From Zhengitettix transpicula (Eukaryota > Arthropoda > Insecta > Orthoptera > Tetrigidae), in contig CM073590.1 in assembly GCA_037074705.1 (NCBI GenBank), positions 239,911,101 through 239,975,100 of the forward strand: a stretch of 64,000 nucleotides of DNA, given 5' to 3'. Positions 33,736 to 44,318 of this stretch are shown here, piece after piece (within the stretch, counting starts at the first letter, position 1; each line of letters begins with the position of its first letter). The position numbers and the translations under genes were made by a program. The notes beneath the pieces were generated by a model. It saw only the letters and a program-made list of their open reading frames with translations, had not been told where the DNA came from and made no database searches.

Positions 33736-34990
33736 CGATTGTTCGACAACGCTGTTTGTCCCGCCCTTCATTTCAATCGTTCTGATTTGTGAATTCAACG
33801 TTACGGAATTTAATTGAATTTAAAATGAGGAATTTCGCAATGATGACGTCATTGGTACTTGAACCAATTGACACTGTGGAGTATTTTTTTTTGCAATTCG
33901 GAAATTTCTCTTTCTGCTTTCAAAATTCGTAAGTCTAAATTTAATTTTCACTTAACCGTCAATTGAACGCCTGGAGAAAACAAAATCCCTCATCAGTTGC
34001 TTCAACGCTTCTCGTGATTCTTCGGTATTAATTGGAAATTTATAAGATTTATTATTTGAGTTATTTGGTATTTTTAAATTTTAAAACAAAATGTCTTTAT
34101 TAAAATTATAAAGTTACCATTTCTGGCAAAATATTTTGTTAAGCATGTTTTTTCCTGAACGGATCACTAAAAAAAACTCCCCGATTGTTCGGCAACGCTG
34201 TTTGTCCCGCTCTTCATTTTAAGCGTTCTGATTGGTGGATTCAAGGTCACGGAATTTAATTGAATTTAACCTGAGGAATTTTGCAATGCTGACTTCATTG
34301 GTACTTGAACCAATTGACACTGGGGAGTATTTTTTTTTGCAATTCGTAAATTTCTTTTTCTGCCTTCAAAATTCTTATGTCTAAATTTAATTTTCACTTT
34401 ACTGGCAATTGAAAGCCTGGAGAGAAAAAAAAATTCCCTCATCAGCCCCTACAACGTTGTTCTCACGAAACCTCTTTCAGGATTGAAATTTAAAATATTT
34501 TATTATTTGATTTATTTGGTATTTTAAAATATAATGTCTTTATTAAAATTATAAAGTAACCATTTCTAGCGAAATATTTTGTTAAGCATGTTTTTTTCCT
34601 GAACGGCTCACTAAAAAAAACCCTCCCCGATTGTTCGGCAAACGCTGTTTGTCCCGCCCTTCATTTTAAGCGTTCTGATTGGTGGATTCAAGGTCACGGA
34701 ATTTAATTTAATTTAACCTGAGGAATTTCACAATGTTGACGTCGTTGGTTCGGAAATATCTTTTTCTTCCTTCAAAATTATTAAGTCTAAATTTAATTTT
34801 CACCTTACCGTCAATTGAACGCCTGGAGAAAAAAAAAATCCCTCATCAGTTGCTACAACGTTGTTTGCACGAAACATCTTTAAGGTTTCCTCGTGATTTT
34901 TCAGCATTAAAAATTTATTAATTGATTTATTTGGTATGTTTAAATTTTAAAATATAAAATCTTTATTATAATGTTACAATTTCTAGCGTG
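33736..34990 (+). repeat. 446-bp tandem triplicate
   Basis: Units start with CCGATTGTTCG at about 33736, 34181 and 34627. Each contains GCTGTTTGTCCCGC, TGAGGAATTT, a T8 run, AATTTAATTTTCAC, CCTGGAGA and TCCCTCATCAG. The third copy has an internal deletion after TTGACGTCGTTGG. No ORF is conserved between units. Confidence 0.8.
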
Positions 34991-35228
34991 GTTTTTTTCC
35001 CCTGGGGATATTTTTCTCGTAAGATGTCATATATATTTTTTTCTTCTTCTTCAAATATCTGCACAGTTTCACGATGAAAGCTCTCATCTGATTGGAGGCA
35101 GTGACGGATCCTGTCGACAGCTGCTGGCTGTTTGTGATGATATTTTATCTTCCGTTGCTGCTCCGCGGCGCCTCTACCACAGTTTCATCATTGTCTGTAT
35201 TGAAATTATTTTTCTCTACGCTCTTCTT
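34991..35228. other. Unassigned sequence
   Basis: Frames of 88 and 136 codons overlap here and run into the family A motif; no domain seen. Confidence 0.35.
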
Positions 35229-35284
35229 AGCACCTGACGAAAAGGGAACAAGGATCCCAGAAACGTTGTGTGGTTTTTATATTA
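35229..35284 (+). ncRNA. Hammerhead ribozyme-like motif, family A (intact core)
   Basis: GCAC-CTGACGA (35234-35240), stem II GGGA...TCCC with loop ACAAGGA, GAAAC, GTT, then GTGTGG. Stem I GCAC/GTGT pairs over 4 bp. This is one of the best-preserved family A copies. Confidence 0.6.
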
Positions 35285-35339
35285 TCCTGTTTTTTTGTCC
35301 TGAATTGGCTGTCTTTTCCTATTCATTAATTCTTCTAGG

Positions 35340-36060
35340 CCTCAAAACTTTCGGGTGGTTTCACTTTTGTATTTTTCTCTTCCAGCAGAATGCCGATTGT
35401 GCCTGGAAAATACGAGAAAATTTCCGCCGTCCGCCAGCTGTATATTTATTTGCGTGTGCGTGTGTGTGTGTGGCCGAGGGAGAGATGACCGGCGAAGGCT
35501 GAGGAGTCCTCCCTAGACATTAGCAATTCTCGCAGGTAGTTAGCACTTCCTGGGCGAAACAATGGCGTTTGCGACACACAATGGCGGGGGGGTCACTGCC
35601 ACCTGAGCCACGGCAAGGACACACACACTCACTCACCGATGGAAGGAGGCCTCCTATCTGCAGGTCAACGTCACCTTAATTCTCCCGGCCTTATCGCTGA
35701 ACGCACGCGTGCTCCACAACACACAATCACTCACGGGCAAATGGAGGGAAAATTAGGTTGTCCTCCCCTTCCCCTCGCACACCCACGCTGGCTGGAATGC
35801 TGCTACCGGTTTCCAGATCCAGTTTCCAGCAGCCCAGACACCCTCCCCCCCTTCTTCGGGTCAGAGAGTCGTGACATAATCGCGGTTGCCACCTCCCTCA
35901 GAAGAGTCTCGGATGTCGTGTCGTCCCCGGAGATTGTCGACTCGATCCGAACGAATCGAGTCCGGGGGCAGTAAAAGAAATGAACAAACAGAGCTGCCGT
36001 TTCCCGGAAAAGGACTTGGCAAGCCACACACACAAACACAGACACACACACAGAGAGAAA
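35340..36060. other. GC-rich, CpG-rich gene-free patch
   Basis: 35390-35990 is markedly richer in G+C and includes AATGGCG repeats at 35561-35585 and CA runs at 36028-36050. Frames of 111, 82 and 62 codons overlap. This could be a promoter or first exon, but I see no coding signature. Confidence 0.3.
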
Positions 36061-36317
36061 ATTAATTACAAAGACCTCAACCTGGGCATTTAAATTAATT
36101 AATCTGGATCCTGGAAGCTGGATAGCTTTTAAAACTCTGCGTCTACAGGTAATTCAGACCCGGTTTAAACTGTAAGGGGTTTCTAAATATTATTATACCA
36201 CTCTCGCCATTAACAAAAAAATCCCTACAAAACAAAGATAAAGCAAAACCAAAGATATTCTTATTATTATCACTTATGAATGAAATAAATTTATTTAATA
36301 TATTACGAACAAAAAAA

Positions 36318-36362
36318 ATCCCCACAACGTTTCTGTATGAATTCGTACCTTCTTCAGGTATT
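36318..36362 (-). ncRNA. Hammerhead ribozyme-like motif (intact core), trimer unit 1
   Basis: Minus strand: CTGAAGA, then GTACGAATTCATAC as stem II (G-C, U-A, A-U, one mismatch, G-C around loop AATT), GAAAC, GTT, GTGGGG. Confidence 0.5.
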
Positions 36363-36549
36363 TTATAATTATCACTTTTAAATTGCCGTTCACTTTAAAT
36401 CTCCAATTTTACAATCGCCATCACTCTCGGCCATTAACGAAGAAACTACAAAACAAAACAAAGATAAAACAAACCCAAAGATATAAAATTCCTCCTTATT
36501 CTTATTACTTATGAATGTAATAAATTTATTTAATAAATTACAAAAAAAA

Positions 36550-36594
36550 ATCCCCACAACGTTTCTGTATGAATTCGTACCTTCTTCAGGTATT
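36550..36594 (-). ncRNA. Hammerhead ribozyme-like motif (intact core), trimer unit 2
   Basis: Same sequence as unit 1 through the ribozyme region: CTGAAGA ... GAAACGTTGTGGGG. Confidence 0.5.
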
Positions 36595-36793
36595 TTATAA
36601 ATATCACTAAAATGCTAATATAATAAACACTTTAAAATTGCAGTTCACTTTAAATCTCCAATTTTTCAATCGCCATCACTCTCGGCCATTAACGAAGAAA
36701 CTACAAAACAAAGATAAAACAAACCCAAAGATATTATTATTATTATCACTTATGAATGTAATAAATTTATTTAATAAATTCCAAAAAAAAAAA

Positions 36794-36837
36794 TCCACAC
36801 AACGTTTCTGTACGAATTCGTACCTTCTTCAGATATT
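36794..36837 (-). ncRNA. Hammerhead ribozyme-like motif (intact core), trimer unit 3
   Basis: CTGAAGA, stem II now a perfect palindrome GTACGAATTCGTAC, GAAAC, GTT, GTGTGG. The change of the mismatched base to a paired one is a compensatory-type difference from units 1 and 2. Confidence 0.5.
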
Positions 36838-36945
36838 TTATAATTATCACCACAATCAATCCGATCTGTATATAATTTAATAATTTCAATAAATACGAAA
36901 GTTTTAAGCCGAGGATCCATTGTTTTGAGAGAGGATTGTTATTAA

Positions 36946-37004
36946 TTGTAAAAGACCTGAGGAAGGAGCAGATGGGTACCGAAACGGTTGTGATTTTTAT
37001 TTCC
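36946..37004 (+). other. Hammerhead-like motif, partly decayed
   Basis: CTGAGGA, AGGAGC...GTACC, GAAAC followed by GGTTGTG, which inserts one G into the cleavage triplet. Stem II is poor. Confidence 0.35.
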
Positions 37005-37067
37005 GTATTAAATTACATAAATTGTCTGTAATTGGTCTTCAACTGCATTACATAATTTTAATATATT

Positions 37068-37310
37068 AAACTCGGTCTTGTCAGTGTGAATTTGTATAAT
37101 CATTTAGTTGTGCTAGTTTATTAAATAAGTTTGGAAAATACCTGAAGAATATACTCTTTTTTTTTGTAACGACGTTTCGATACACTTTTTGCGTCTTCTT
37201 CAGGTATATTTCAAACTCAGTCTTGTTAGTGTGAATGAAATAATTTTTTAAACGTTAAGTTGTGCTGGTTTATTATATTAAATTTGGAAAATACCCCGTA
37301 GAAAGTTAAG
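37068..37310 (-). repeat. Family B monomers
   Basis: CTCGGTCTTGTCAGTGTGAA, GTTGTGCTAGTTTATTAAAT and GGAAAATACC recur here and at 38.6-39.1 kb. A half core CTGAAGAATAT (37143, plus) is followed by a full minus-strand core at 37166-37207. Confidence 0.6.
37166..37207 (-). ncRNA. Hammerhead ribozyme-like motif, family B (intact core)
   Basis: CTGAAGA, stem II GACGC/GTATC (one mismatch, one G-U), GAAAC, GTC, GTTACA. AC before the core pairs with GT after it. Confidence 0.45.
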
Positions 37311-37802
37311 TTTAGGAGGCAGCTGGCCGGCGAATGTTCCAACTGAACAACTGTTCTGATATCTTCTTTCTAATCATCTTATTATTATTCTTCGATGGAG
37401 AAATGGATGGATATTTTTAAAATTTAAAATTAGTTCTCTCGTTTCCTCCCCCCCCTTTTTTTTGAGCCCCCGGGGTTTGACGCGGCACCTCAGGCCGTAT
37501 GTTACACGTCAAAACATTTTAAAAGCCTAATCAGCATGTCAAATACAGGTCTCGATTCCTGAATATGGAAATTTAGGTTGTGTTATCAACATTAGACGGA
37601 TCACGTGGAAACACACACAAAAAAAATATGAATGAGGTTGAGCCGCGGGACTCGTTAATTAGTTATGGAGGGGATGTAGGAGGGTGGATTACGACGAATC
37701 CCCCTTTACTGGGTAACCTGATTTGGGTTCACCCTAGTTACCCCCCCCCCCCCGGCCTCCAAAATAAGTGTGGGGGAATTACTGTAACCCACCAAGGGCT
37801 AA
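37311..37802. other. Unassigned sequence with a small R-family fragment
   Basis: 37312-37345 reads TTTAGGAGGCAGCTGGCCG, an R-family piece in reverse orientation. Frame 37580-37924 is unrecognised. A C14 run lies near 37740-37753. Confidence 0.4.
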
Positions 37803-37980
37803 CAGCCTGTGGTCAGCGTCACAGAAGTGTCTCTCTGGTTCGAATCTCGACGAGGCTTTGGATGTCGTATGTTTTTCATACCGAGAAACTCCCACCCAAA
37901 AAGTTTAAATGCAGCAGTTGCTGATGACCTTAGTCGCCCCTTGAGGCGACTACAAATAATAATAATAATAATAAGAATAA
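37803..37980 (+). mobile_element. tRNA-derived SINE with (AAT)n tail
   Basis: A head with TGGTCAGCGTCACAGAAGTG and the B box GGTTCGAATCTC, body to TTAGTCGCCCCTTGAGGCGA (a short hairpin GTCGCC...GGCGAC), then (AAT)n at 37956-37985. Body differs from the 51.7-kb SINE, so it is a separate family. Confidence 0.65.
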
Positions 37981-38599
37981 TAATAAAAAGAGTATCTAAA
38001 GATAATCGGCGCCACGTAATTCAACGAATCCAAGAAGGTGTGTTAAATGTCGACAGTTTGGCAAACCTCGTCGCGACGGCAGAGAAAAGGTCCTCCTGAG
38101 GAGTGTGTACCACGCCGGGAAAAAATATATATAAGACTCGTGGCAAACGCAAGGGCCACGGAAGTCTGAAGGAAACGATTTTTTTTAAAAATAATCAAGT
38201 AGGACCGTGGAAGAAGAAGGCCTTAAGAGAGACCACCATAGAAGAAAACGAAGATGATGAGAATAGAAGAAGTGGGTCGAAAACCGTCTTGAGGGCTCCT
38301 TCACTTCCTCCATTTTAGATTTATTAAAGTGGATTATTCCTCTTCAGAGGTCACACGAGACGAGTAGAAAAAAAAACATTGTATACATAAATGAGGAAAT
38401 AAATAAATGAAATTGGTACAAAAAATAATTTCAAATCATTCACAGATAAATGATTTGAAAGTAATAAATAAGCAAAGAGGAAAAAAAAATTACAAATAAA
38501 CGCCAAGAATAAAAATGCGAAAGGATAAGTTAATAACTGAGGATGAAAGTAGTTTTAATTTAACAGCCATTTTAAATTCATAAAACAGTTGATGACACT
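37981..38599. other. Unassigned sequence
   Basis: A-rich; frames at 37809-38099 and 38103-38318 unrecognised. No gene supported. Confidence 0.4.
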
Positions 38600-38618
38600 T
38601 TTAATTTTTTATATATAT

Positions 38619-38662
38619 TGTAACGATGTTTCGATACCTGTTTTGGTATCTTCTTCAGGTAT
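38619..38662 (-). ncRNA. Hammerhead ribozyme-like motif, family B (intact core)
   Basis: CTGAAGA, stem II GATACC/GGTATC (6 bp, loop AAAACA), GAAAC, then ATC as the triplet (N-U-H satisfied), GTTACA. Confidence 0.5.
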
Positions 38663-38784
38663 TTTTTCAATCTAATTTAATAACTTCAGTCTTGTCAGTG
38701 TGAATTTGTCATTCATTTAGTTGTGCTAGTTTATTAAATAAGTTTGGAAAATACCTGAAGAAGATACTTTTTTATTTATTTATA

Positions 38785-38829
38785 TAGGAACGTCGTTTCG
38801 GTACCCTTTTTGTATCTTCTTCAGGTATT
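38785..38829 (-). other. Decayed hammerhead-like motif, family B
   Basis: CTGAAGA and GAAAC are kept, but the triplet is GAC (U lost) and stem II GATAC/GTACC is mismatched. Confidence 0.45.
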
Positions 38830-38940
38830 TTTTCAAATTAATATAATAAACTCACTCTTGAATTTGTTAATCACTTAGTTGTGCTTGTTTATTAAATAAG
38901 TTTGGAAAATACATGAAGAAGATACTTTTTTATTTATTTA

Positions 38941-38988
38941 TATTGTAACGACGTTTCGGTACCTGTTTTGGTATCTTCTTCAGGTATT
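38941..38988 (-). ncRNA. Hammerhead ribozyme-like motif, family B (intact core)
   Basis: CTGAAGA, GATACC/GGTACC (one mismatch), GAAAC, GTC, GTTACA. Confidence 0.5.
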
Positions 38989-39065
38989 TTTTCAAATTAA
39001 TATAATTAACTCACTCTTGAATTTGTTAATCACTTAGTTGTGCCGGTTTATTAAATTAAATCTGG

Positions 39066-39116
39066 AAAATACCCGAGGAAGATACAAAAAGGGTATCGAA
39101 ACGTCGTTACAATATA
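39066..39116 (+). other. Decayed hammerhead-like motif, family B, inverted unit
   Basis: CCGAGGA (U4 to C), GATACAAAAAGGGTATC stem, GAAAC, GTC, GTTACA. Confidence 0.45.
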
Positions 39117-39380
39117 TAAACAAATAAAAAAAAGGGTCTGTTTAAGGTCATCAGTTGTTTTTATTAACTGAGGATGAATGTGACGGCATGTCGAAAGTTT
39201 CCTAGTTACGTTTTTCTTTTGTTTTTAAAGAAACCCCTCTGGAGTTTGCTTCTTTGGTTCCTGACTTTGGACCGTCTACTTGTCCACGCCGTATTTAAAA
39301 TTCTAATACCTTCTTTCTCAGTCTTGTGGCTACGTAAATGCCAAAATTCTGTTAATAAACAAGATTATAAGATAAGCACT

Positions 39381-39765
39381 TACTTAGAATATTTGAACGC
39401 AAGATACTGAGAAGGATATAAGGACCTAGTATGTACGAATGGAGAATTAGAACAAACAGAGAACTAGAGAAGCTCATGAATAACGAGGACATTGTTAGGT
39501 TAATCAAGAGCAGAAGGTTGGCCTGGATTGAGACACGTACTTAGGATGGATGAAAGGAGAACACCTAAACTGGAAGCCAATTGGGAGGAGGAAAAGGGGG
39601 GAGACCCCAGACAAGATGGGGTAGATGACATAAGAGAAGGATATAACAAACCATGAAAGTAAGAGGATAGCGGAGACTGACACAGGAGAGGGCGGAATGG
39701 AAGAAAAGTGTTAATAAGGCCAAAACTCACATTGGGTTATAAAAGAAGAAGAAGAAGAAGTAACA
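39381..39765 (+). mobile_element. Non-LTR retrotransposon ORF2 C-terminal remnant with GAA tail
   Basis: Reading with stops and frameshifts: IFERKILRRI-stop-GP, EWRIRTNRELEKLM, EDIVRLIKSRRLAWI, GGRPQTRWG, then ERAEWKKSVNKAKTHIGL and a stop, followed by (GAA)n at 39745-39762. The order ERKxLRRIxGP ... WRIRTNxEL ... I-K-S-R-R-L ... G-R-P-x-x-R-W ... A-E-W ... A-K-x-H-x-G-L is diagnostic of the C-terminus of a common arthropod non-LTR family. At least three stops make it dead. Confidence 0.8.
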
Positions 39766-41346
39766 AGATTATAAATGGTAGTTTCTTCTCCCCTGTGATA
39801 TTTTGGCCGTGTCACAGGATTTATAACACCCCCGCCGCCCCTCCCCCTCTCCCCAAAAAAAGAATTAATTTATTTATGCTGATTTATTCAACGTAATGTA
39901 CGTTCGGTGACGTCATTAGGTGGATGACCGAGTTTTTTTCTTCTTCTAGGATGGCTGTTAAGATACCAACCCATTATTTTCCCCTCATCAAACGAGGAAG
40001 CTTTTTTTCCTCTGTGTTGTTGTGATTCAAAGAAGACGAAAGTGAACCAGGTCTGACGTCACAAGGTGAGCCGAAAAAGTCATGGAAAAAACCGGATCAT
40101 TTCACCATGTAAAAAGCGAGTGATAATATGGTCAAGGTAAAATATGAAGGATTGGAACGAAACTCAGGTCATTGCGTGAGAGAAATTCGACAGGGGGAAG
40201 AAAAAAAGTTACGATGAACACGACGCGAGGAAACTGAGAGTGGAAGAAAGATGCAGTTTGGGGAGGGGAAAAAACTGATAGACGTTTCCCGTGAACTTAT
40301 TTCTTTTTTTTTTTAGTTCAAAACTTCCGCAGTCTGCGAAACTTGTCTCGGGGGATGGTTTTACTTCGTGCTCAAGACGTCTTTCCAATGTGCTCCACTG
40401 ACATCTTTTTAATTTAACATAAATTTTATAAAGAGTAACAGTAAGATACTTGAATGGTAAGCAAGCAGTGGTGTTCCGTGGAGAAGGAAAAAAGGGGGTG
40501 ACCCGGGGTGACGCAGGATAAGTGACGAGGTATTTGGTTAAAAGGATTACAGAGTAGTAGAAGAGTGGAGTGGATTGAGGCCCCTGGCGATAACTGAGGT
40601 CGTTGGCAGCACCTTGGACAACTCAAGGCCATCAGCTGATGCGCAACAACGACACAACCGTCAAAAAAAATATACTAGAACGGCGACACCGAAATATCTC
40701 TTCCGAAAAAAAAAAACCCCCAAAAAGGAACCATCATACACGGAACTTGGTGGTGGTGGTGGTGTTAAAACTCCAGATGACACGAGCAGCAATTTTTTAC
40801 GACAGAAAAAAAAACAAAATGGTTTCATTCCGATCAAAGCAGTTTTTTGTTTTTACATGTGGACAAAATGTCGTCATTAATTGCTTGAACCAATTCTTTG
40901 AACCGTTTCACGTTGAAAGGATAAAACGACCTTCAATTTTTTTTCAATTAAAACCCAAAGACTTTAGAGAAAATGACTTCACACCTTTCATTAACCGGTG
41001 CTCTCTTTTTTTTGGGCTAAGGAACATGGCTAAGGAACGAACCACGCATTTATTTCCCTGTTACAGAGATATTATTTAACAACATTTAATAAATATTGCG
41101 TTTTAACCTGCAATTAAATTAATTTTCAATGTTTTTTTTTCTTTGTTTCAGGCTGAAATTAATTGCTCATTTCAATTTTAAATTCACTTCAATTAATTTT
41201 CTTGGGGTCATTATATATGGTCATGGATCTTTCTGTTCTATCAAAAATTAATCCATGAATCAGTCTGACACTTTTGCAATAAAATACTGGATAATATGAT
41301 TTAAATTTTTATAATAGTTCCTGATTTATTTTTAACTGATACTGAA
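39766..41346. other. Unassigned sequence
   Basis: Frames of 68, 101 and 158 codons (40426-41079) overlap on both strands with no recognisable domain. A CRE octamer is at 39908-39915 and another at 40054-40061. No repeat family recognised. Confidence 0.35.
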
Positions 41347-41745
41347 TAGGCACCTCGGCCTCATCTGAGAGGTGCATGTTCCGGGGCCACAGACCTTGGG
41401 CATACGGTAAGTGTTGTCCGCTATTCCCATTGGAATACTCGGCCAGCTGCCTCCTAAACTGGTCGAGGTACGGAGAAGGGAATGCTGCGTCCTCACAGAT
41501 AACTCCTCTCCCGCTATCGGAAGGGCGTGGGACAAGTACCCAATGCCCGACCTACCTGATGTAGGTTTTTCTAGGGTTTGTCCTGCATTACTTTTAGGCG
41601 AATTGGGGGTAGGATCCTTAAATCATAGCCCAGGGGCCTTAGTTAACCCTTGGCTACCTTCCTCTACCCTTCAGGATCCCTTCCTATGCTATTAAAGGGG
41701 AATTGCCAAACGTGGATTACCCTCATGTAGCCTGTTTTCCTAAAA
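41347..41745 (+). mobile_element. R-family A-tailed retroposon, copy 7
   Basis: Starts AGGCACCTCGGCC and ends TAGCCTGTTTTCCTAAAAAA. It has a short deletion after TACCCTTC that removes the CGCATCCCCCC block. Confidence 0.8.
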
Positions 41746-42140
41746 AATTAATTGGTAATTTTTCATGGCGTCTCTTTACTTGTCTTCTTTGAATATTTTT
41801 TTTCTATTTTTGCTATTATTTTATAGGGTGTACCTTATAATATGTTTATTTTCCAATTATTTATGTATACAATTCTAATTTTGACTTGTCCAATTTTTCT
41901 GAGTTGAGGAATCAATAATAAATCTTCCAAACCAACAAGGATCGGGGCGAGACCAATTTTTTATTTATTTAACCACCACTAGGCTCGAGACAAAATGAGG
42001 TCATGGTTTGTTTTAATCCAAAAAAGTCCTGCACCATGAATATAATTTCTTTGATACTGTGAAATACGCAGCAACTACTAGGATCGCTTATTGATAAGTA
42101 GTCATCTTTGCTTTTTTTAAAATTATTAACGGCTATATAT
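41746..42140. other. Unassigned AT-rich sequence
   Basis: No gene or repeat recognised before the tandem array. Confidence 0.4.
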
Positions 42141-43075
42141 TAACGTCTATGAGTTTGTTTACATAGCTTATTAAAAATCTACCCCTGGAGAAAGCAATAA
42201 AGATTTTAATTTATTTGCTTCACTCAATTTGTTCCCATATTTTGGTTGTAATTTTATTTATTATCTTTGTTTTTTGATTATTAACGTCTATGATTTTGTT
42301 TACATAACTTTACAAAAATCTACCCCTGGAGATAGCAAAAAAGATTTTAATTTATTTGTTTCACATAATTTGGTCTATTTTTTCGGTTGTATTTTTATTT
42401 ATAATCTTTGCTTTTTGATTATTAACGTCTATGATTTTGTTTACATAGCTTTTCAAAAATCTACCCCTGGAGAAAGCAATAAAGATTTTAATTTATTTGC
42501 TTCACTCAATTTGGTTCCATATTTTGGTTGTATTTTTATTTATCTTTGCTTTTTCATTATTAACGTCTATGATTTTGTTTACATAGCTTTTGAAAAATCT
42601 ACCCCTGGAGAAAGCAACAAAGATTGTAATTTATTTGCTTCACTCAATTTGTTCCCATATTTTGGTTGTATTTTTATTTATTATCTTTGCTTTTTGATTA
42701 TTAACGTCTATGATTTTGTTTACATAACTTTACAAAAATCTACCCCTGGAGAAAGCAACAAAGATTTTAATTTATTTGCTTCACTCAATTTGGTCCCATA
42801 TTTTGGATGTATTTTTATTTATTATCTTTGCTTTTTCATTATTAACGTCTAATATTTTGTTTACATAGCTTTTCAAAAATCAACCCCTGGAGAAAGCAAT
42901 AAAGATTTTAATTTATTTGCTGCACTCAATTTGGTTCCATATTTTGGTTGTATTTTTATTTATTATCTTTGCTTTTTCATTATTAACGTCTATGATTTTG
43001 TTTACATAGCTTTACAAAAATCTACCCCTGGAGAAAGGAACAAAGATTTTAATTTATTTGTTTCACTTAATTTGA
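42141..43075 (+). repeat. 141-bp tandem array, about seven copies, open in one frame
   Basis: TAACGTCTAT starts at about 42141, 42282, 42423, 42561, 42702, 42843 and 42983. The period is 141 bp (47 codons), with one 138-bp unit that keeps frame. This yields a 207-codon frame (42229-42852) with hydrophobic repeats such as PYFGCIFIYYLCF. A stop from TATGAT to TAATAT in unit 6 breaks it. Each unit contains CCCCTGGAGAAAGCAACAAA, resembling the start of the family A hammerhead, and an AACGTTTCTGCA family A block lies just past the array at about 43141-43156. I judge it non-coding. Confidence 0.75.
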
Positions 43076-44318
43076 TCTCTTTTTTTTGGGGGGGGGAGAG
43101 GGGGTTATATTTTTCATTAATTATTAATTTTAAAATAATAAAACGTTTCTGCATTACGTAGGGGAACCTTAGAGAACTTTACATTTTTTAAAAAATAAAT
43201 AAAAACTAAAATAATAATTGTATAAGAATTTCGATACCCCATTTTAATTTTCCAAGTCAGAAAAAAAAAGGTTAATGAATCCTGAAGTTTTTCAGCCTGG
43301 TCCAATATGTTTTAGGGTTTATTTTAATTTTAATCTACGAAAATGATTCTGTATTAGCGGAATAAATCAGTGTTGAAGTGAGTTTTTTTTCCGTCTAGTG
43401 GTCTTCCGGAAAAATAGCAAGAAAAAATGTCTGGAGCGATTAACTAACGAGATTTTAAGGATAGTGGAAAATATATTTAAATCAAATTTTTGCCCTCGAT
43501 AGTTCTAGGAGTAAACACATAATTCAAGGTGGGGTATTTTATTCTTGTAAAATTGATGATAAATAATTGGTTTCATTAAAAAAAATTAATATTTACCTCG
43601 ATTTTTACTAATTGTTTATGACATCAACGTGTATTATAATCGATAGCTTTAATTTTTTACAAGTCTAAGTTTACATGTGAGGACTTCTTCGTCTTAAAAT
43701 CAAATCATCGTTGACGACCAAAGGTTGTATATCAATTAAAAATTCTCAGCTTCAATGTTTACGTCGAGTTAAATGTTGCTTCAAGCAGACAACTTAACGG
43801 ATTATTTTTTTTATTTTAAGAAAAATTATCAGCTCGTTAGTTTTATTTTTTCTCCCCCTCTTTATATTAAAAGTGTGACCGATCAAATTCGTGTCACGTT
43901 GTATTAAGCCTTTCAACGTAAGATAACTTATCGTGTTTGCTTTGGAGACGAATTAGTTGCCTACGCAACCTTCTAGTCTATTTATGGAACCGCACCGAAA
44001 AATAATTCTCTCTCTCTCTCTCTCTGTCTGTCTGTCTCCCTCTCTCTCTCTGTCTGTCTCTCTCTCTCTTTCTCTCTGTCTGTCTGTCTCCCTCTCTCTC
44101 TCTGTCCCGAACTACGATTTACGACTTTTCCGATTTTAAACTTTTGTACACACAAACTTATATTAAAACGTCCCATCTCTTGGATAACATTTTGCTGTTA
44201 TTTCTAAACATAAATCGTATTGATTGGTAGGAAAAAGTTCTAGAACTATTTTCTTCTTCTTCTTCTTCAGAAGACTGTTTTTTTTATATAAAATAAAGCA
44301 GTTAACATAAACGTTATA
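43076..44318. other. Unassigned sequence with a pyrimidine microsatellite
   Basis: CT/TCTG-rich tract at 44008-44105. No gene. A G9 run lies near 43089. Confidence 0.4.
44008..44105. repeat. (CT)n/(CTGT)n compound microsatellite
   Basis: Alternating CTCT and CTGTCTGT blocks about 98 bp long, arranged as two similar 50-bp halves. Confidence 0.85.

Larger units (their letters stand above)
36160..36850 (-). repeat. Tandem trimer of a ~232-243-bp hammerhead monomer
   Basis: Three direct copies share CTCTCGGCCATTAACGAAG, AAACAAAGATAAAACAAAC, TTATGAATGNAATAAATTTA, then ATCCNCACAACGTTTCTG and the hammerhead. The AACGTTTCTG blocks start at 36326, 36558 and 36801, so the periods are 232 and 243 bp. 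A fragment of the same unit without the ribozyme is at 46985-47110. Confidence 0.8.
38600..39116. repeat. Family B hammerhead array: three tandem minus-strand units plus one inverted
   Basis: Unit repeats GTTGTGCTNGTTTATTAAAT, GGAAAATACCTGAAGAAGAT, then T-rich spacer and the ribozyme. Ribozyme starts at 38619, 38785 and 38941 (minus) give periods of about 158-166 bp, and an inverted unit at 39066-39116 closes the array. Confidence 0.75.

Noticed and set aside
33960..34870. Hammerhead in the 446-bp units (minus-strand CTGATGA)
   Set aside because: CTGATGA is there, but no GAAAC with a pairing stem follows at the right distance.
42229..42852. 207-codon repetitive membrane-like protein
   Set aside because: It is a 141-bp satellite read in frame; AT-rich units with few stops give hydrophobic residues by composition, and one unit has a stop.
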